Assembly: GCA_964195335.1 (NCBI GenBank)
Contig: CAXMPC010000049.1
Location: forward strand, 1-43,334
Length of the DNA: 43,334 nt
Reading direction: 5' to 3'
From: QNFN01 sp964195335
GTDB lineage: Bacteria; Pseudomonadota; Gammaproteobacteria; QNFN01
Positions 36,772 through 43,334 of this stretch are shown one piece after another; position 1 is the first letter of the stretch, and each line of letters opens with the position of its first letter. Both the position numbers and the translations under genes were made by a program. The notes below the pieces were generated by a model. It had not been told where the DNA came from. It saw nothing but the letters and a program-made list of their open reading frames with translations, and ran no database searches.

Positions 36772-36829
36772 CCTGCCAGAGTCCGGATGCCGACGCTCCC
36801 ATGCAGGAGAGTAGGGCTCCGGATCGTGA

Positions 36830-36848
36830 TGCCGTCCGATTTACGGCA
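36830..36848. terminator. Hairpin between two convergent genes
   Basis: TGCCGT (36830-36835) and ACGGCA (36843-36848) form a 6-bp stem with a 7-base loop in the 125-base gap between the Nudix-ThiE gene and yacG. It could end transcripts from either side, but flanking T-runs are absent. Confidence 0.3.
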
Positions 36849-36896
36849 GGAACAGGGTGAGCCGGCCGCGCAAGGGCGGAGAGGCAAGACGATGTC

Positions 36897-37121
36897 TTAG
36901 TCGCGTGAGGACTCCACCGAATCATCAGGATGATCGATGGCGCCACTAGAATCTTCTCCGGGAATCGCGTGATCGCCATCAAGCCATGCACCGAGGTCGA
37001 TCAGGCGGCAGCGGCGTGAGCAGAAGGGGCGTTCAGGTGTGTCAGGTCCCCAGGTGATCGGTTGGCCGCAGGTGGGGCAGTCGACCGTGGTGGCGGGCTT
37101 GTTGGATCTCTGTTTAGCCAT
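36897..37121 (-). CDS. yacG: DNA gyrase inhibitor / zinc-binding protein YacG
   Basis: Small zinc protein reported in E. coli to bind GyrB and inhibit DNA gyrase. It has 74 residues with zinc ligands C15 and C18 (CPTC), C34 and C38 (FCSRRC), then LIDLGAWLDGDHAIPG, the conserved helix region, and an acidic tail. Its ATG shares a base with the zapD stop (TGATG), so translation is coupled to zapD. Confidence 0.94.
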   Translation of the reverse strand: MAKQRSNKPATTVDCPTCGQPITWGPDTPERPFCSRRCRLIDLGAWLDGDHAIPGEDSSGAIDHPDDSVESSRD

Positions 37122-37891
37122 CAGAGGATGCAGCAGGTCAATTCAAACTGGATCGGCTGATCGACCTGCACCGCGCGCTCGGCCAGTTTCGGCTGGTTGA
37201 GGAAGCGGACCGTGAAGCGGTGCCTGCCGCCGCTGATCTCGGCGAAGCAGCCGGCATCGCCGGGAACGGCGACACGGATCATCTGGCAGGGCAGATTCGG
37301 ATCGAGATTGCGCTGGAAGAAGCCTTCAGGCGCTTCTTCAGCGGTTGGCGTGGCGCTGTGCCGGGTCAGGCGCAGGACCAGCTCAATCGCTTGCTGGATC
37401 GGCCCGAATGCCGAAAGCCAAGACTTCAGTGCGGTCGCACGCTCAGCGGCCGGTTCCTGCAGCCAGAGGTGAAAGGCCGGCAGGTCGAAGGCGCAGGTGC
37501 CGCCAGGGATGGTGGAACGTTGGCGAATGCTGCCGAGGAGTTCGTGATGTTTAAGCGTCGAGCCAGGCTGGCCGTTGAGCCCGTACAGGCGGTCGGTCAA
37601 CACCTCGAGTTCGTCGAGGATCTCACCCAGACGACCACGATCGACCCCGGGGCTGCGTTCCATCTTGGCCAGTGTTGCTGTCTGGCGCTCGAGTTCCTTC
37701 AGGACCTCGGTTTTGAGGTCGGAACGGCCGAAGACGTTGCAGATGTCGTCGAGGGCGGCGAGGGCGGAACGGCTGTCCCATGCCGTCTCGCCGTTCAGGT
37801 GGTGCCAAGCCTGCTGGAACAGCATCTCCAGGCGCAGGAAGATGCGGATCCGCTCGTTCAGGGGCTGTTCGTAGTAGACGCGGTTGTGCAA
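37121..37891 (-). CDS. zapD: Cell division protein ZapD (Z-ring associated)
   Basis: Cytoplasmic protein that bundles FtsZ filaments by binding their C-terminal peptide. The 256 residues show YYEQPLNERIRIFLRLEMLF, the family N-terminus, a helical domain to about 110, and a C-terminal beta-rich domain (RFTVRFLNQPKLAERAVQ, then VQVDQPIQFELTCC). The start is a TTG at 37891: an in-frame TGA lies nine codons upstream with no ATG or GTG between. No clear Shine-Dalgarno is seen. It lies between coaE and yacG as in E. coli. Confidence 0.94.
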   Translation of the reverse strand: MHNRVYYEQPLNERIRIFLRLEMLFQQAWHHLNGETAWDSRSALAALDDICNVFGRSDLKTEVLKELERQTATLAKMERSPGVDRGRLGEILDELEVLTDRLYGLNGQPGSTLKHHELLGSIRQRSTIPGGTCAFDLPAFHLWLQEPAAERATALKSWLSAFGPIQQAIELVLRLTRHSATPTAEEAPEGFFQRNLDPNLPCQMIRVAVPGDAGCFAEISGGRHRFTVRFLNQPKLAERAVQVDQPIQFELTCCIL

Positions 37892-38034
37892 GGTGACGGT
37901 CCGACGGTCGCGCGCTCAGTACAGGCCGGGGCCGCCCGTTGGGCAGGCCGACCAAAGTATGGCGATGGCAGACTCCCGCCCTCTTGTTCCAAGGCGCGTG
38001 GTAACGGCACCGCGATTACGCATCACTATACCAC
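37892..38034. other. 143-base gap between coaE and zapD
   Basis: No gene is seen here. It is the largest gap in the minus-strand pilB-yacG set and may hold a promoter for zapD-yacG, but I cannot point to a convincing -35/-10 pair. Confidence 0.3.
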
Positions 38035-38691
38035 TCACCCGTTACCGCCGTGGCTGGCATCGGGCACGGCCTGCTCGAATGGGGAGAGCCACTCTCGTGA
38101 TGCCGCCAGTTCCAGGTAGTGGGCGTGAAGCCGTCCAACTTGCGTTTCGAGGGCCTCCGGATCGCCACGGTTGTCGATGACGTCGTCTGCCGCGGCGGTC
38201 CTCTGGTCACGGGTCGCCTGGGTGGCGAGGATGGCATCGACCTGTGACGCCGGGACCCGGTCACGCGCCACCGTCCGTTCACGCTGGTCGACTTCGTCGA
38301 CATCGACCACCAGCACCCGGTGGACCCGGTGTTCACCGCCGGTCTCGAGCAGCAGCGGGATCACCAGCAGGCAGTACGGGGTATCGAGTTCGGCAATACG
38401 TGATTTCATGGCGGCATAGACCGCCGGGTGAAGCAGGCCTTCGAGGCGTTTGCGTGCTGTGGGGTCGGCGAATACCTGGGTGCGGAGCCGGCGTCGGTCG
38501 AGTCGGCCATCCTCGTCGACCATCTCGGGACCGAAGGCGTTGGTGATCTCGGCCAGCAGTGGCGTGCCCGGTTCGACCAGTTCCCGGGTCAGCAGGTCGG
38601 CATCGATACAGGGCACGCTACGGTCTGCGAACCGCTCGGCCACCGTCGATTTGCCACTGCCGATACCACCGGTCAGGCCGATGATCAGCAC
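38035..38691 (-). CDS. coaE: Dephospho-CoA kinase
   Basis: Last enzyme of coenzyme A synthesis, phosphorylating the 3'-hydroxyl of dephospho-CoA. The 218-residue protein starts at a GTG with AAGGA upstream. It begins MLIIGLTGGIGSGKSTVAER, with the P-loop GGIGSGKS at 8-15. Further motifs are the CoA-domain CIDADLLTRELVEPGTP, LLHPAVYAAM, VIPLLLETG and the adenine-binding TRDQR. The order pilD-coaE is standard in gammaproteobacteria with type IV pili. Confidence 0.97.
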   Translation of the reverse strand: MLIIGLTGGIGSGKSTVAERFADRSVPCIDADLLTRELVEPGTPLLAEITNAFGPEMVDEDGRLDRRRLRTQVFADPTARKRLEGLLHPAVYAAMKSRIAELDTPYCLLVIPLLLETGGEHRVHRVLVVDVDEVDQRERTVARDRVPASQVDAILATQATRDQRTAAADDVIDNRGDPEALETQVGRLHAHYLELAASREWLSPFEQAVPDASHGGNG

Positions 38692-38737
38692 CAGGTGAAT
38701 TCCTTAAGAGCCGATGAACTGGAACCGTTCGCACCGT

Positions 38738-39613
38738 TCACGGTACGGCCCAGTCGAGGTAAGCGCGGGTCAAGGCGTCACCCCATAGCAGCGCGATCCA
38801 GCCGGCGGCGGCGAGGAACGGTCCGAACGGGATCGGCGTGCCACGACGGTGGCGGCCGAAAAGCATCAGGGCCACACCGGTGATGGCGCCGACCAGCGAC
38901 GAGAGCAGTACGACCAGCGGCAGCAATTGCCAGCCGAGCCAGGCGCCGAACGCGGCCAACAGCTTGAAGTCGCCGTAACCCATGCCCTCCTTGCCGGTCA
39001 GCAGGCGGAAGGCGTGGTAGACCAGCCACAGGCTTAGATAGCCGGCGATTGCGCCGATCACGGCCGACGGCAGGTCGGTAAAGAGGCCGCCGAGATTGAG
39101 CAGCAGCCCGGACCAGAGCAGCGGCAGGGTGATGGCATCGGGCAGCAGCTTGTGATCGAAATCGATGAAGGTCAGCGCGATCAGGGCCCAGGTGAGCGGG
39201 ATCGCCGCCGCGGCCTGCCAGGTGACCCCGAACCGCCAGGCGACCACGACGCTGAGCACGGCGGTCAACAACTCGATCAGCGGGTAGCGCCGCGATATCT
39301 GGGTTCGGCAGTGGCGGCAGCGGCCACGCAGCAACAGGTAGCTGAGGACGGGGATATTGTCGCGGGCCGCGATGCCGTGGCCGCAACTCGGGCAGTGCGA
39401 GGCCGGTTGCACCAGGTCGTAGCGGGGCTCCTGCGCCGTTCCATCCTGGTCAGTCGCAAGGAGTTCCTGGCACTGGCGGCGCCAACCGCGCTCGAGCATC
39501 CGCGGCAGGCGGTGGATGACGACATTGAGGAAGCTGCCGGTGACCAGCCCGAACAGGGCGGCCACCGACAGCCACGCTATCAGGGACTGTTCGAATGGCT
39601 CGAACAGCGGCAC
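38738..39613 (-). CDS. pilD: Type IV prepilin peptidase / N-methyltransferase
   Basis: Inner-membrane aspartic protease that cuts the leader of type IV pilins and type II secretion pseudopilins and N-methylates the new N-terminus. The 291 residues start at a GTG. The N-terminal LFGLVTGSFLNVVIHRLPRM is diagnostic. Four zinc cysteines C74, C77, C99 and C102 lie in the cytoplasmic methylase loop. The catalytic aspartates lie in FIDFDHKLLPD (151-159) and GYGDFKLL (D215). About eight membrane helices are evident. Confidence 0.97.
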   Translation of the reverse strand: MPLFEPFEQSLIAWLSVAALFGLVTGSFLNVVIHRLPRMLERGWRRQCQELLATDQDGTAQEPRYDLVQPASHCPSCGHGIAARDNIPVLSYLLLRGRCRHCRTQISRRYPLIELLTAVLSVVVAWRFGVTWQAAAAIPLTWALIALTFIDFDHKLLPDAITLPLLWSGLLLNLGGLFTDLPSAVIGAIAGYLSLWLVYHAFRLLTGKEGMGYGDFKLLAAFGAWLGWQLLPLVVLLSSLVGAITGVALMLFGRHRRGTPIPFGPFLAAAGWIALLWGDALTRAYLDWAVP

Positions 39614-39646
39614 AGGATCGATGGCCTTCGTTGCCGGCGGGTAGGG

Positions 39647-40882
39647 TTAGATCACCGCGCCGAGCTTGAAGATCGGCAGGTACATGGCCACCACCAAGCC
39701 ACCGACGACGACGCCGAGAAAGACCATGATGATCGGTTCCATGAGGGCGCTGAGGTTATCAACGGCGTCGTCGACCTCGGCCTCGTAGAAGTCGGCCACT
39801 TTGGCGAGCATGGCGTCCAATGAACCCGATTCCTCGCCGATGGCGACCATCTGCACCACCATGTTCGGGAACAGACCCGAGTTGCGCATGGTCAACTGCA
39901 GTTGCTGGCCGGTGGCGACGTCCTCGCGCATGTTCATCGTGCCGTTGTAAAAGACGACGTTGCCGCAGGCCCCTGCAACCGAGACCATGGCCTCGACCAG
40001 CGGTACGCCAGCGGCAAACATGGTCGCGAGCGTGCGTGCGAAGCGGGCGATCGCGGCCTTTTCCAGGATGGGTCCGAAGATCGGAATCTTGAGCTGCGCT
40101 ATGTCGAGGAGGTCACGGAATTTCTTTGAACGCCTTTTCAACTGGGTGAAGGAAAAACCTGAGGCCATCAGTACGCCCAGGGCGGCCCACCACCACGTCT
40201 GCAGGAAGCGCGACATGTCGATGATCATCTGGGTGAAGGCCGGCAGGTCGGCACCAAAACTGGAGAACAACTCCTCGAATACCGGGACCACGAAGATCAG
40301 CAGGATCGCCGTGACGATAGCAGCGACAACGACGATGGCTATCGGGTAAGTCAGGGCCTTCTTGATCTTGGCCTTGATCGCCTCGGTCTTTTCCTTGTAG
40401 GTGGCGATCTTGTCGAGCAGGCCCTCGAGGATACCGGCGTGCTCGCCGGCCTCGACCAGGTTACAGCTCAGGTCATCGAAGTAGCGTGGATGTTTCTTGA
40501 GTGAATCGGCCAGTGTATTACCGCCTTCGATGTCGCCCTTGATGGTCAGGATCAGGTCCTGCATCTTGGGGTTTTCGTGCCCCCGACCGACGATGTCGAA
40601 CGCCTGCACCAGCGGTACGCCGGCGGACATCATGGTCGCCAGCTGGCGCATGAAGATGGCGATGTCCTTGGGAATGATCTTCTTGCCGGCACCACCGAAT
40701 AACGGCTTGGCCTTCTTCTTGACCTTGATGGGATTGACACCCATCCGCCGCATTTCGGCCTTGACCGCCGCTTCAGAGACAGCGGTGATGTTGCCCTTCA
40801 TCCGCTTGCCCCTGGCGTCGGTGCCCTCCCAGGCCCAGACAGCCTCCTGTGGCTTCTTGTCTTTCTTTGGTGCCTTCGCCAT
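39647..40882 (-). CDS. pilC: Type IV pilus inner-membrane platform protein PilC
   Basis: Polytopic GspF-family protein that couples the PilB motor to pilin insertion. The 411 residues begin with a lysine-rich cytoplasmic segment. Two repeated T2SSF domains follow at about 70-200 and 275-400, each starting with a FxRxLATMxxAGVPLVxA pattern (FMRQLATMMSAGVPLVQAFD and FARTLATMFAAGVPLVEAMV). Membrane helices close each half. AAGGA lies before the ATG. The start is three bases after the pilB stop. Confidence 0.97.
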   Translation of the reverse strand: MAKAPKKDKKPQEAVWAWEGTDARGKRMKGNITAVSEAAVKAEMRRMGVNPIKVKKKAKPLFGGAGKKIIPKDIAIFMRQLATMMSAGVPLVQAFDIVGRGHENPKMQDLILTIKGDIEGGNTLADSLKKHPRYFDDLSCNLVEAGEHAGILEGLLDKIATYKEKTEAIKAKIKKALTYPIAIVVVAAIVTAILLIFVVPVFEELFSSFGADLPAFTQMIIDMSRFLQTWWWAALGVLMASGFSFTQLKRRSKKFRDLLDIAQLKIPIFGPILEKAAIARFARTLATMFAAGVPLVEAMVSVAGACGNVVFYNGTMNMREDVATGQQLQLTMRNSGLFPNMVVQMVAIGEESGSLDAMLAKVADFYEAEVDDAVDNLSALMEPIIMVFLGVVVGGLVVAMYLPIFKLGAVI

Positions 40883-40885
40883 CGA

Positions 40886-42598
40886 TCAGTCCTTGGTCAC
40901 GCGGTTGATTTCCTCGAGGCTGGTCACGCCCTGCAGGATCTTCTTTAAACCGGATTTACGCAGGTCGGGAACGCCTTCCTCATCGGCCTGGTCCGCCAGT
41001 TGGATGGAGTTGCAACCCTCCATGATCATGCGTCCCATGTCCTCCGAGATGGGCATCACCTGGTAGATGCCGACCCGTCCCTTGTAGCCGTTGGTGCAGT
41101 TGTCGCAGCCCACCGGGCCGTAGATGGCCGGATTCTCGGCCAGCTGTTCCTCGGTGAATCCTTCCTGGATCAGGGTTTCGTGCGGGATGTCCTCGGGCTG
41201 CTTGCAGTTGCTGCACAGGCGGCGACCGAGGCGCTGGGCGATGATCAGGTGCACGGATGAAGCGATATTGAACGGCGGCACACCCATGTTGGCCAAGCGG
41301 GTCAGGGTCTGTGGCGCGTCGTTGGTATGCAGGGTCGACAGCACCAGGTGGCCGGTCTGGGCCGCCTTGACCGCGATGCTGGCCGTTTCCAGGTCACGGA
41401 TCTCGCCGACCAGGATGATGTCCGGGTCCTGGCGCAGGAAGGCCTTGAGCGCCTTCGGGAAATCCATGCCGGTTTTTTCGTCGATGTTGACCTGGTTGAC
41501 GCCGGCAAGATTGATCTCGACCGGGTCCTCAGCCGTGGATATGTTGACCTCCGGCTGGTTGAGGATGTTGACCGCGGTGTAGAGCGAGACCGTTTTTCCT
41601 GAGCCGGTCGGTCCGGTCACCAGCACCATGCCGTACGGGCGTTTGATGGCGTCCATGAACAGCTTTTTCTGGTCGGGATCGTAGCCGAGGGCGTCGATGC
41701 CCATCTTGGCGCTCGACGGATCAAGGATACGCATGACCGTCTTTTCGCCGAACAGGGTCGGGCAGGTGCTGACACGGAAATCGATGGCGCGGTTCTTGGT
41801 GATCCTCAGTTTGATGCGACCGTCCTGCGGCACGCGACGCTCGGAGACGTCGAGCCGGGACATCACCTTGATACGTGCGGCGAGGCGCATGCCAAGCGAC
41901 ACAGGGGGAGCGGCCATCTCGTAGAGCACGCCGTCCTGGCGGAAGCGGACACGGTAATTCTTCTCATAAGGTTCGAAGTGGATGTCCGAGGCGCCTTTCC
42001 GGATGGCGTCGGTCAGCACCTTGTTGACGAATCGGACCACCGGGGCTTCGTCGACACTGCTGTCGTCATCCTGATCCCCGCCCTCTTCGGCAACCTCAAG
42101 GCCATCGAGGGAATCATCCTCGAGGAGGTCGCCCATCTCCTCCATCTCGTCCTCGAAGGACTTGTCGATCATGATCGCCAGGAGATCTTCCTCGACCAGG
42201 ATCGCCTCGGTGTTCATCCCGGCGTGAAACTTCATTTCGTCGAGGGCGATGAGGTTGGTCGGGTCGGAAACACCGACGTAGAGACGCTTGCCGCGTTTCA
42301 TCAGCGGCAGGGCGTGATGCTGGCGGACCAGCTTCTCGGTAATCAGGTTCTTGGGCAACTGCTCCGGATCGAGCGAGCGCAGGTCGAACAGCGGGACGCC
42401 GAACTCGTCACTGGCGGCCTCGGCGATTTCACGCGCCTTGGCTACACCGTCTTCGACCAGGTGGGTGACGAACGGGGTCTTGTTGCGCGTGGCGGTTTCG
42501 ATCGCCTTCTGGGCGTCGACATCGGTCAGCAGCTCGTCCGCCACGAGACGGCGGGCAAGGCCCGAGAGCTGGATCTGTGGGGTGGCGGTTGCTGGCAC
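40886..42598 (-). CDS. pilB: Type IV pilus extension ATPase PilB
   Basis: Hexameric GspE-family ATPase that powers pilus assembly. The 570-residue protein starts at a GTG with GGAG upstream. An N-terminal MshEN-type domain covers about 10-150; such domains bind cyclic di-GMP in some relatives. An acidic linker follows. The motor domain has Walker A GPTGSGKT (329-336), the Asp box TAEDPVE, Walker B DIILVGEIRD and a His box near HTNDAPQTL. The tetracysteine motif CSNC/CDNC is complete. The full set suggests an active extension motor. No pilin gene, pilT or pilMNOPQ is in the window. Confidence 0.97.
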   Translation of the reverse strand: MPATATPQIQLSGLARRLVADELLTDVDAQKAIETATRNKTPFVTHLVEDGVAKAREIAEAASDEFGVPLFDLRSLDPEQLPKNLITEKLVRQHHALPLMKRGKRLYVGVSDPTNLIALDEMKFHAGMNTEAILVEEDLLAIMIDKSFEDEMEEMGDLLEDDSLDGLEVAEEGGDQDDDSSVDEAPVVRFVNKVLTDAIRKGASDIHFEPYEKNYRVRFRQDGVLYEMAAPPVSLGMRLAARIKVMSRLDVSERRVPQDGRIKLRITKNRAIDFRVSTCPTLFGEKTVMRILDPSSAKMGIDALGYDPDQKKLFMDAIKRPYGMVLVTGPTGSGKTVSLYTAVNILNQPEVNISTAEDPVEINLAGVNQVNIDEKTGMDFPKALKAFLRQDPDIILVGEIRDLETASIAVKAAQTGHLVLSTLHTNDAPQTLTRLANMGVPPFNIASSVHLIIAQRLGRRLCSNCKQPEDIPHETLIQEGFTEEQLAENPAIYGPVGCDNCTNGYKGRVGIYQVMPISEDMGRMIMEGCNSIQLADQADEEGVPDLRKSGLKKILQGVTSLEEINRVTKD

Positions 42599-42649
42599 GG
42601 CGGCTCCGGGCGCTGGCGCGCTATTGGCTCACTTGAAATATACCATCCA

Positions 42650-42678
42650 ATACTAGACGAAAGAGGTTGATGTTCCAA
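42650..42678 (-). promoter_or_regulatory. Candidate promoter of pilBCD
   Basis: On the minus strand TTGGAA (42678-42673) and TAGTAT (42655-42650) are separated by 17 bases, each a 4/6 match. It lies 52 bases upstream of the pilB start. I looked for a sigma54 GG/GC pair here and saw none. Confidence 0.35.
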
Positions 42679-42780
42679 CGGCTTGGCTACACGCAGGGGC
42701 GTAGCCCGGGCAACGTCATCCATGACATCTGCGTTGTTTGTCTCGCCTTGACGCAAGGCCTGAGCCGAGGCGTTGTGCAT

Positions 42781-42810
42781 ATAGGAGCGGCCCCCGGCCG
42801 CGATTGGGGG
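42781..42810 (+). repeat. REP-like palindromic element
   Basis: ATAGGAGCGGCC-ccc-GGCCGCGA forms a perfect 6-bp GC stem (42787-42792 with 42796-42801) and has the layout of extragenic REP repeats in Pseudomonas and Stenotrophomonas, where a GTAG/GTGG-type head precedes GAGCGG...CCGCGA. CCCCC and GGGGG (42806-42810) offer an alternative pairing. Only one copy is seen in this window, so repeat status is inferred. Confidence 0.5.
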
Positions 42811-42974
42811 AAACGCCAACCGTTATATAAGGTATTCGCGGCCAGTAACCACCGCGGGATGTTCTCACCGCGTGTGGTGTGCGGGACTGGCAACCCGTAT
42901 CGGCTCATGCGGGGAGCGTGCGCGGCCAACGGGGCGCTTGACATCCCTGCCTCTCAGGTGCATGTTCTGTTTTT

Positions 42975-43334
42975 ATGAACACCAATGCTGCGCAGAATCT
43001 GAACCCATTCGGTGGCTTGATCACCTCCAAGACCCGGGTCCAGATCCTGATGCGCCTGTTTCTGAACCCGGCTCGCCGCGCCTACCTGCGCGAACTCGCG
43101 AGTGAGTTCGGCGCCTCTCCGAGCCTGGTCCGTGACGAGCTGAACCAACTCGCCGAGGCCGGCCTGCTGCAGAGCGAGCGATCAGGACGCCAGATTCTAT
43201 TCCGCGCTAACACCGGCCACAGCCTGTTTCCCGAACTCAACTCCATGGTGCGCAAGGCGCTCGGCATGGACCACATCGTGGAGAGCATCGTCAGTCGTCT
43301 CGGTGATCTCGACTCGGCCTGGCTGATCGACGAC
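42975..43334 (+). CDS. Winged-helix transcriptional regulator, cut by window edge
   Basis: The frame opens at the ATG at 42975 and runs 120 codons to the last base without a stop. Residues about 15-85 form a winged helix: TSKTRVQILMRLFLNP, the helix-turn-helix YLRELASEFGASPSLVRDEL, and the wing GLLQSERSGRQILFRAN. After LFPELNSMVRKALGMDHIVE a second domain begins (SIVSRLGDLDSAWLIDD). I recall similar ArsR-like regulators with a C-terminal nucleotidyltransferase-like domain beside polysaccharide clusters, but this is recall, not a match I can run. There is no Shine-Dalgarno before the ATG. Confidence 0.8.
   Translation, partial: MNTNAAQNLNPFGGLITSKTRVQILMRLFLNPARRAYLRELASEFGASPSLVRDELNQLAEAGLLQSERSGRQILFRANTGHSLFPELNSMVRKALGMDHIVESIVSRLGDLDSAWLIDD

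Larger units (their letters stand above)
42599..42974. other. Hairpin-rich non-coding region between pilB and the right-edge regulator
   Basis: These 376 bases hold no convincing gene; an open frame across 42667-42978 lacks codon character and a ribosome site. It contains the pilB promoter candidate, a 12-bp palindrome GTCATCCATGAC (42715-42726), a stem-loop GCCTTG/CAAGGC (42745-42759), a REP-like stem (42787-42801), an AT-rich island near 42825 and a TTGACA at 42938. Confidence 0.6.

Noticed and set aside
42667..42978. Open frame of 103 codons between pilB and the regulator
   Set aside because: No ribosome site, no recognisable domain, and it crosses several hairpins and the candidate regulator promoter.

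Overview
The window is a GC-rich, gene-dense chromosomal segment from a gammaproteobacterium. Gene order supports this more than any single gene. petABC-sspAB, lpoA/rsmI-rnpB, the complete division and cell wall (dcw) cluster mraZ to lpxC, secA, a mutT-type gene convergent with yacG-zapD-coaE, and pilBCD all follow the order known from Pseudomonas, Chromatiales-type bacteria and, in part, E. coli. The cytochrome bc1 genes argue against an enteric. MurE carries the DNPR signature of meso-diaminopimelate peptidoglycan, LpxC implies lipid A, and LpoA, DolP and SecA fit a diderm envelope. I lean towards a Chromatiales-like lineage, but species cannot be read from the sequence.

Layout. 1-2472 (minus): a peptidoglycan recycling kinase (anmK, cut by the left edge) behind an M23 endopeptidase. 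2473-2690: a divergent promoter region. 2691-6928 (plus): petA-petB-petC (bc1 complex), sspA-sspB and a macrodomain hydrolase. 6941-9847 (minus): dolP, yraN, lpoA. 9936-11206 (plus): rsmI and RNase P RNA. 11387-30136 (plus): a sigma70 promoter with phased MraZ boxes, then mraZ-rsmH-ftsL-ftsI-murE-murF-mraY-murD-ftsW-murG-murC-murB-ddl-ftsQ-ftsA-ftsZ-lpxC. 30121-30573 (minus): a DUF721/DciA-type gene. 30641-36771 (plus): a second M23 protein, secA, argJ and a Nudix-ThiE fusion. 36897-42598 (minus, transcribed pilB to yacG): pilB-pilC-pilD-coaE-zapD-yacG. 42599-42974: a structured non-coding stretch with a REP-like hairpin. 42975 to the right edge: the start of a winged-helix regulator.

How the genes work together. 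Most of the window makes and shapes the envelope: MurC-F, MraY and MurG make lipid II, FtsW and FtsI polymerise and cross-link it at the septum, FtsA, FtsZ, FtsQ, FtsL and ZapD build the divisome, and LpoA activates a penicillin-binding protein. The M23 enzymes and AnmK cut and recycle wall, and LpxC commits precursor to lipid A. From rsmH to ftsQ almost every stop codon overlaps or touches the next start, so this block is probably translationally coupled.

Honest assessment: this is overwhelmingly core genome. I found no convincing new multi-gene system, defence island, prophage, CRISPR array or insertion sequence. The most interesting signals are small: back-to-back promoters sharing a dyad, the phased MraZ operator, a macrodomain gene beside sspAB, a dyad upstream of the Nudix-ThiE gene, a possible second FtsZ start, and the hairpin-rich element next to the right-edge regulator.
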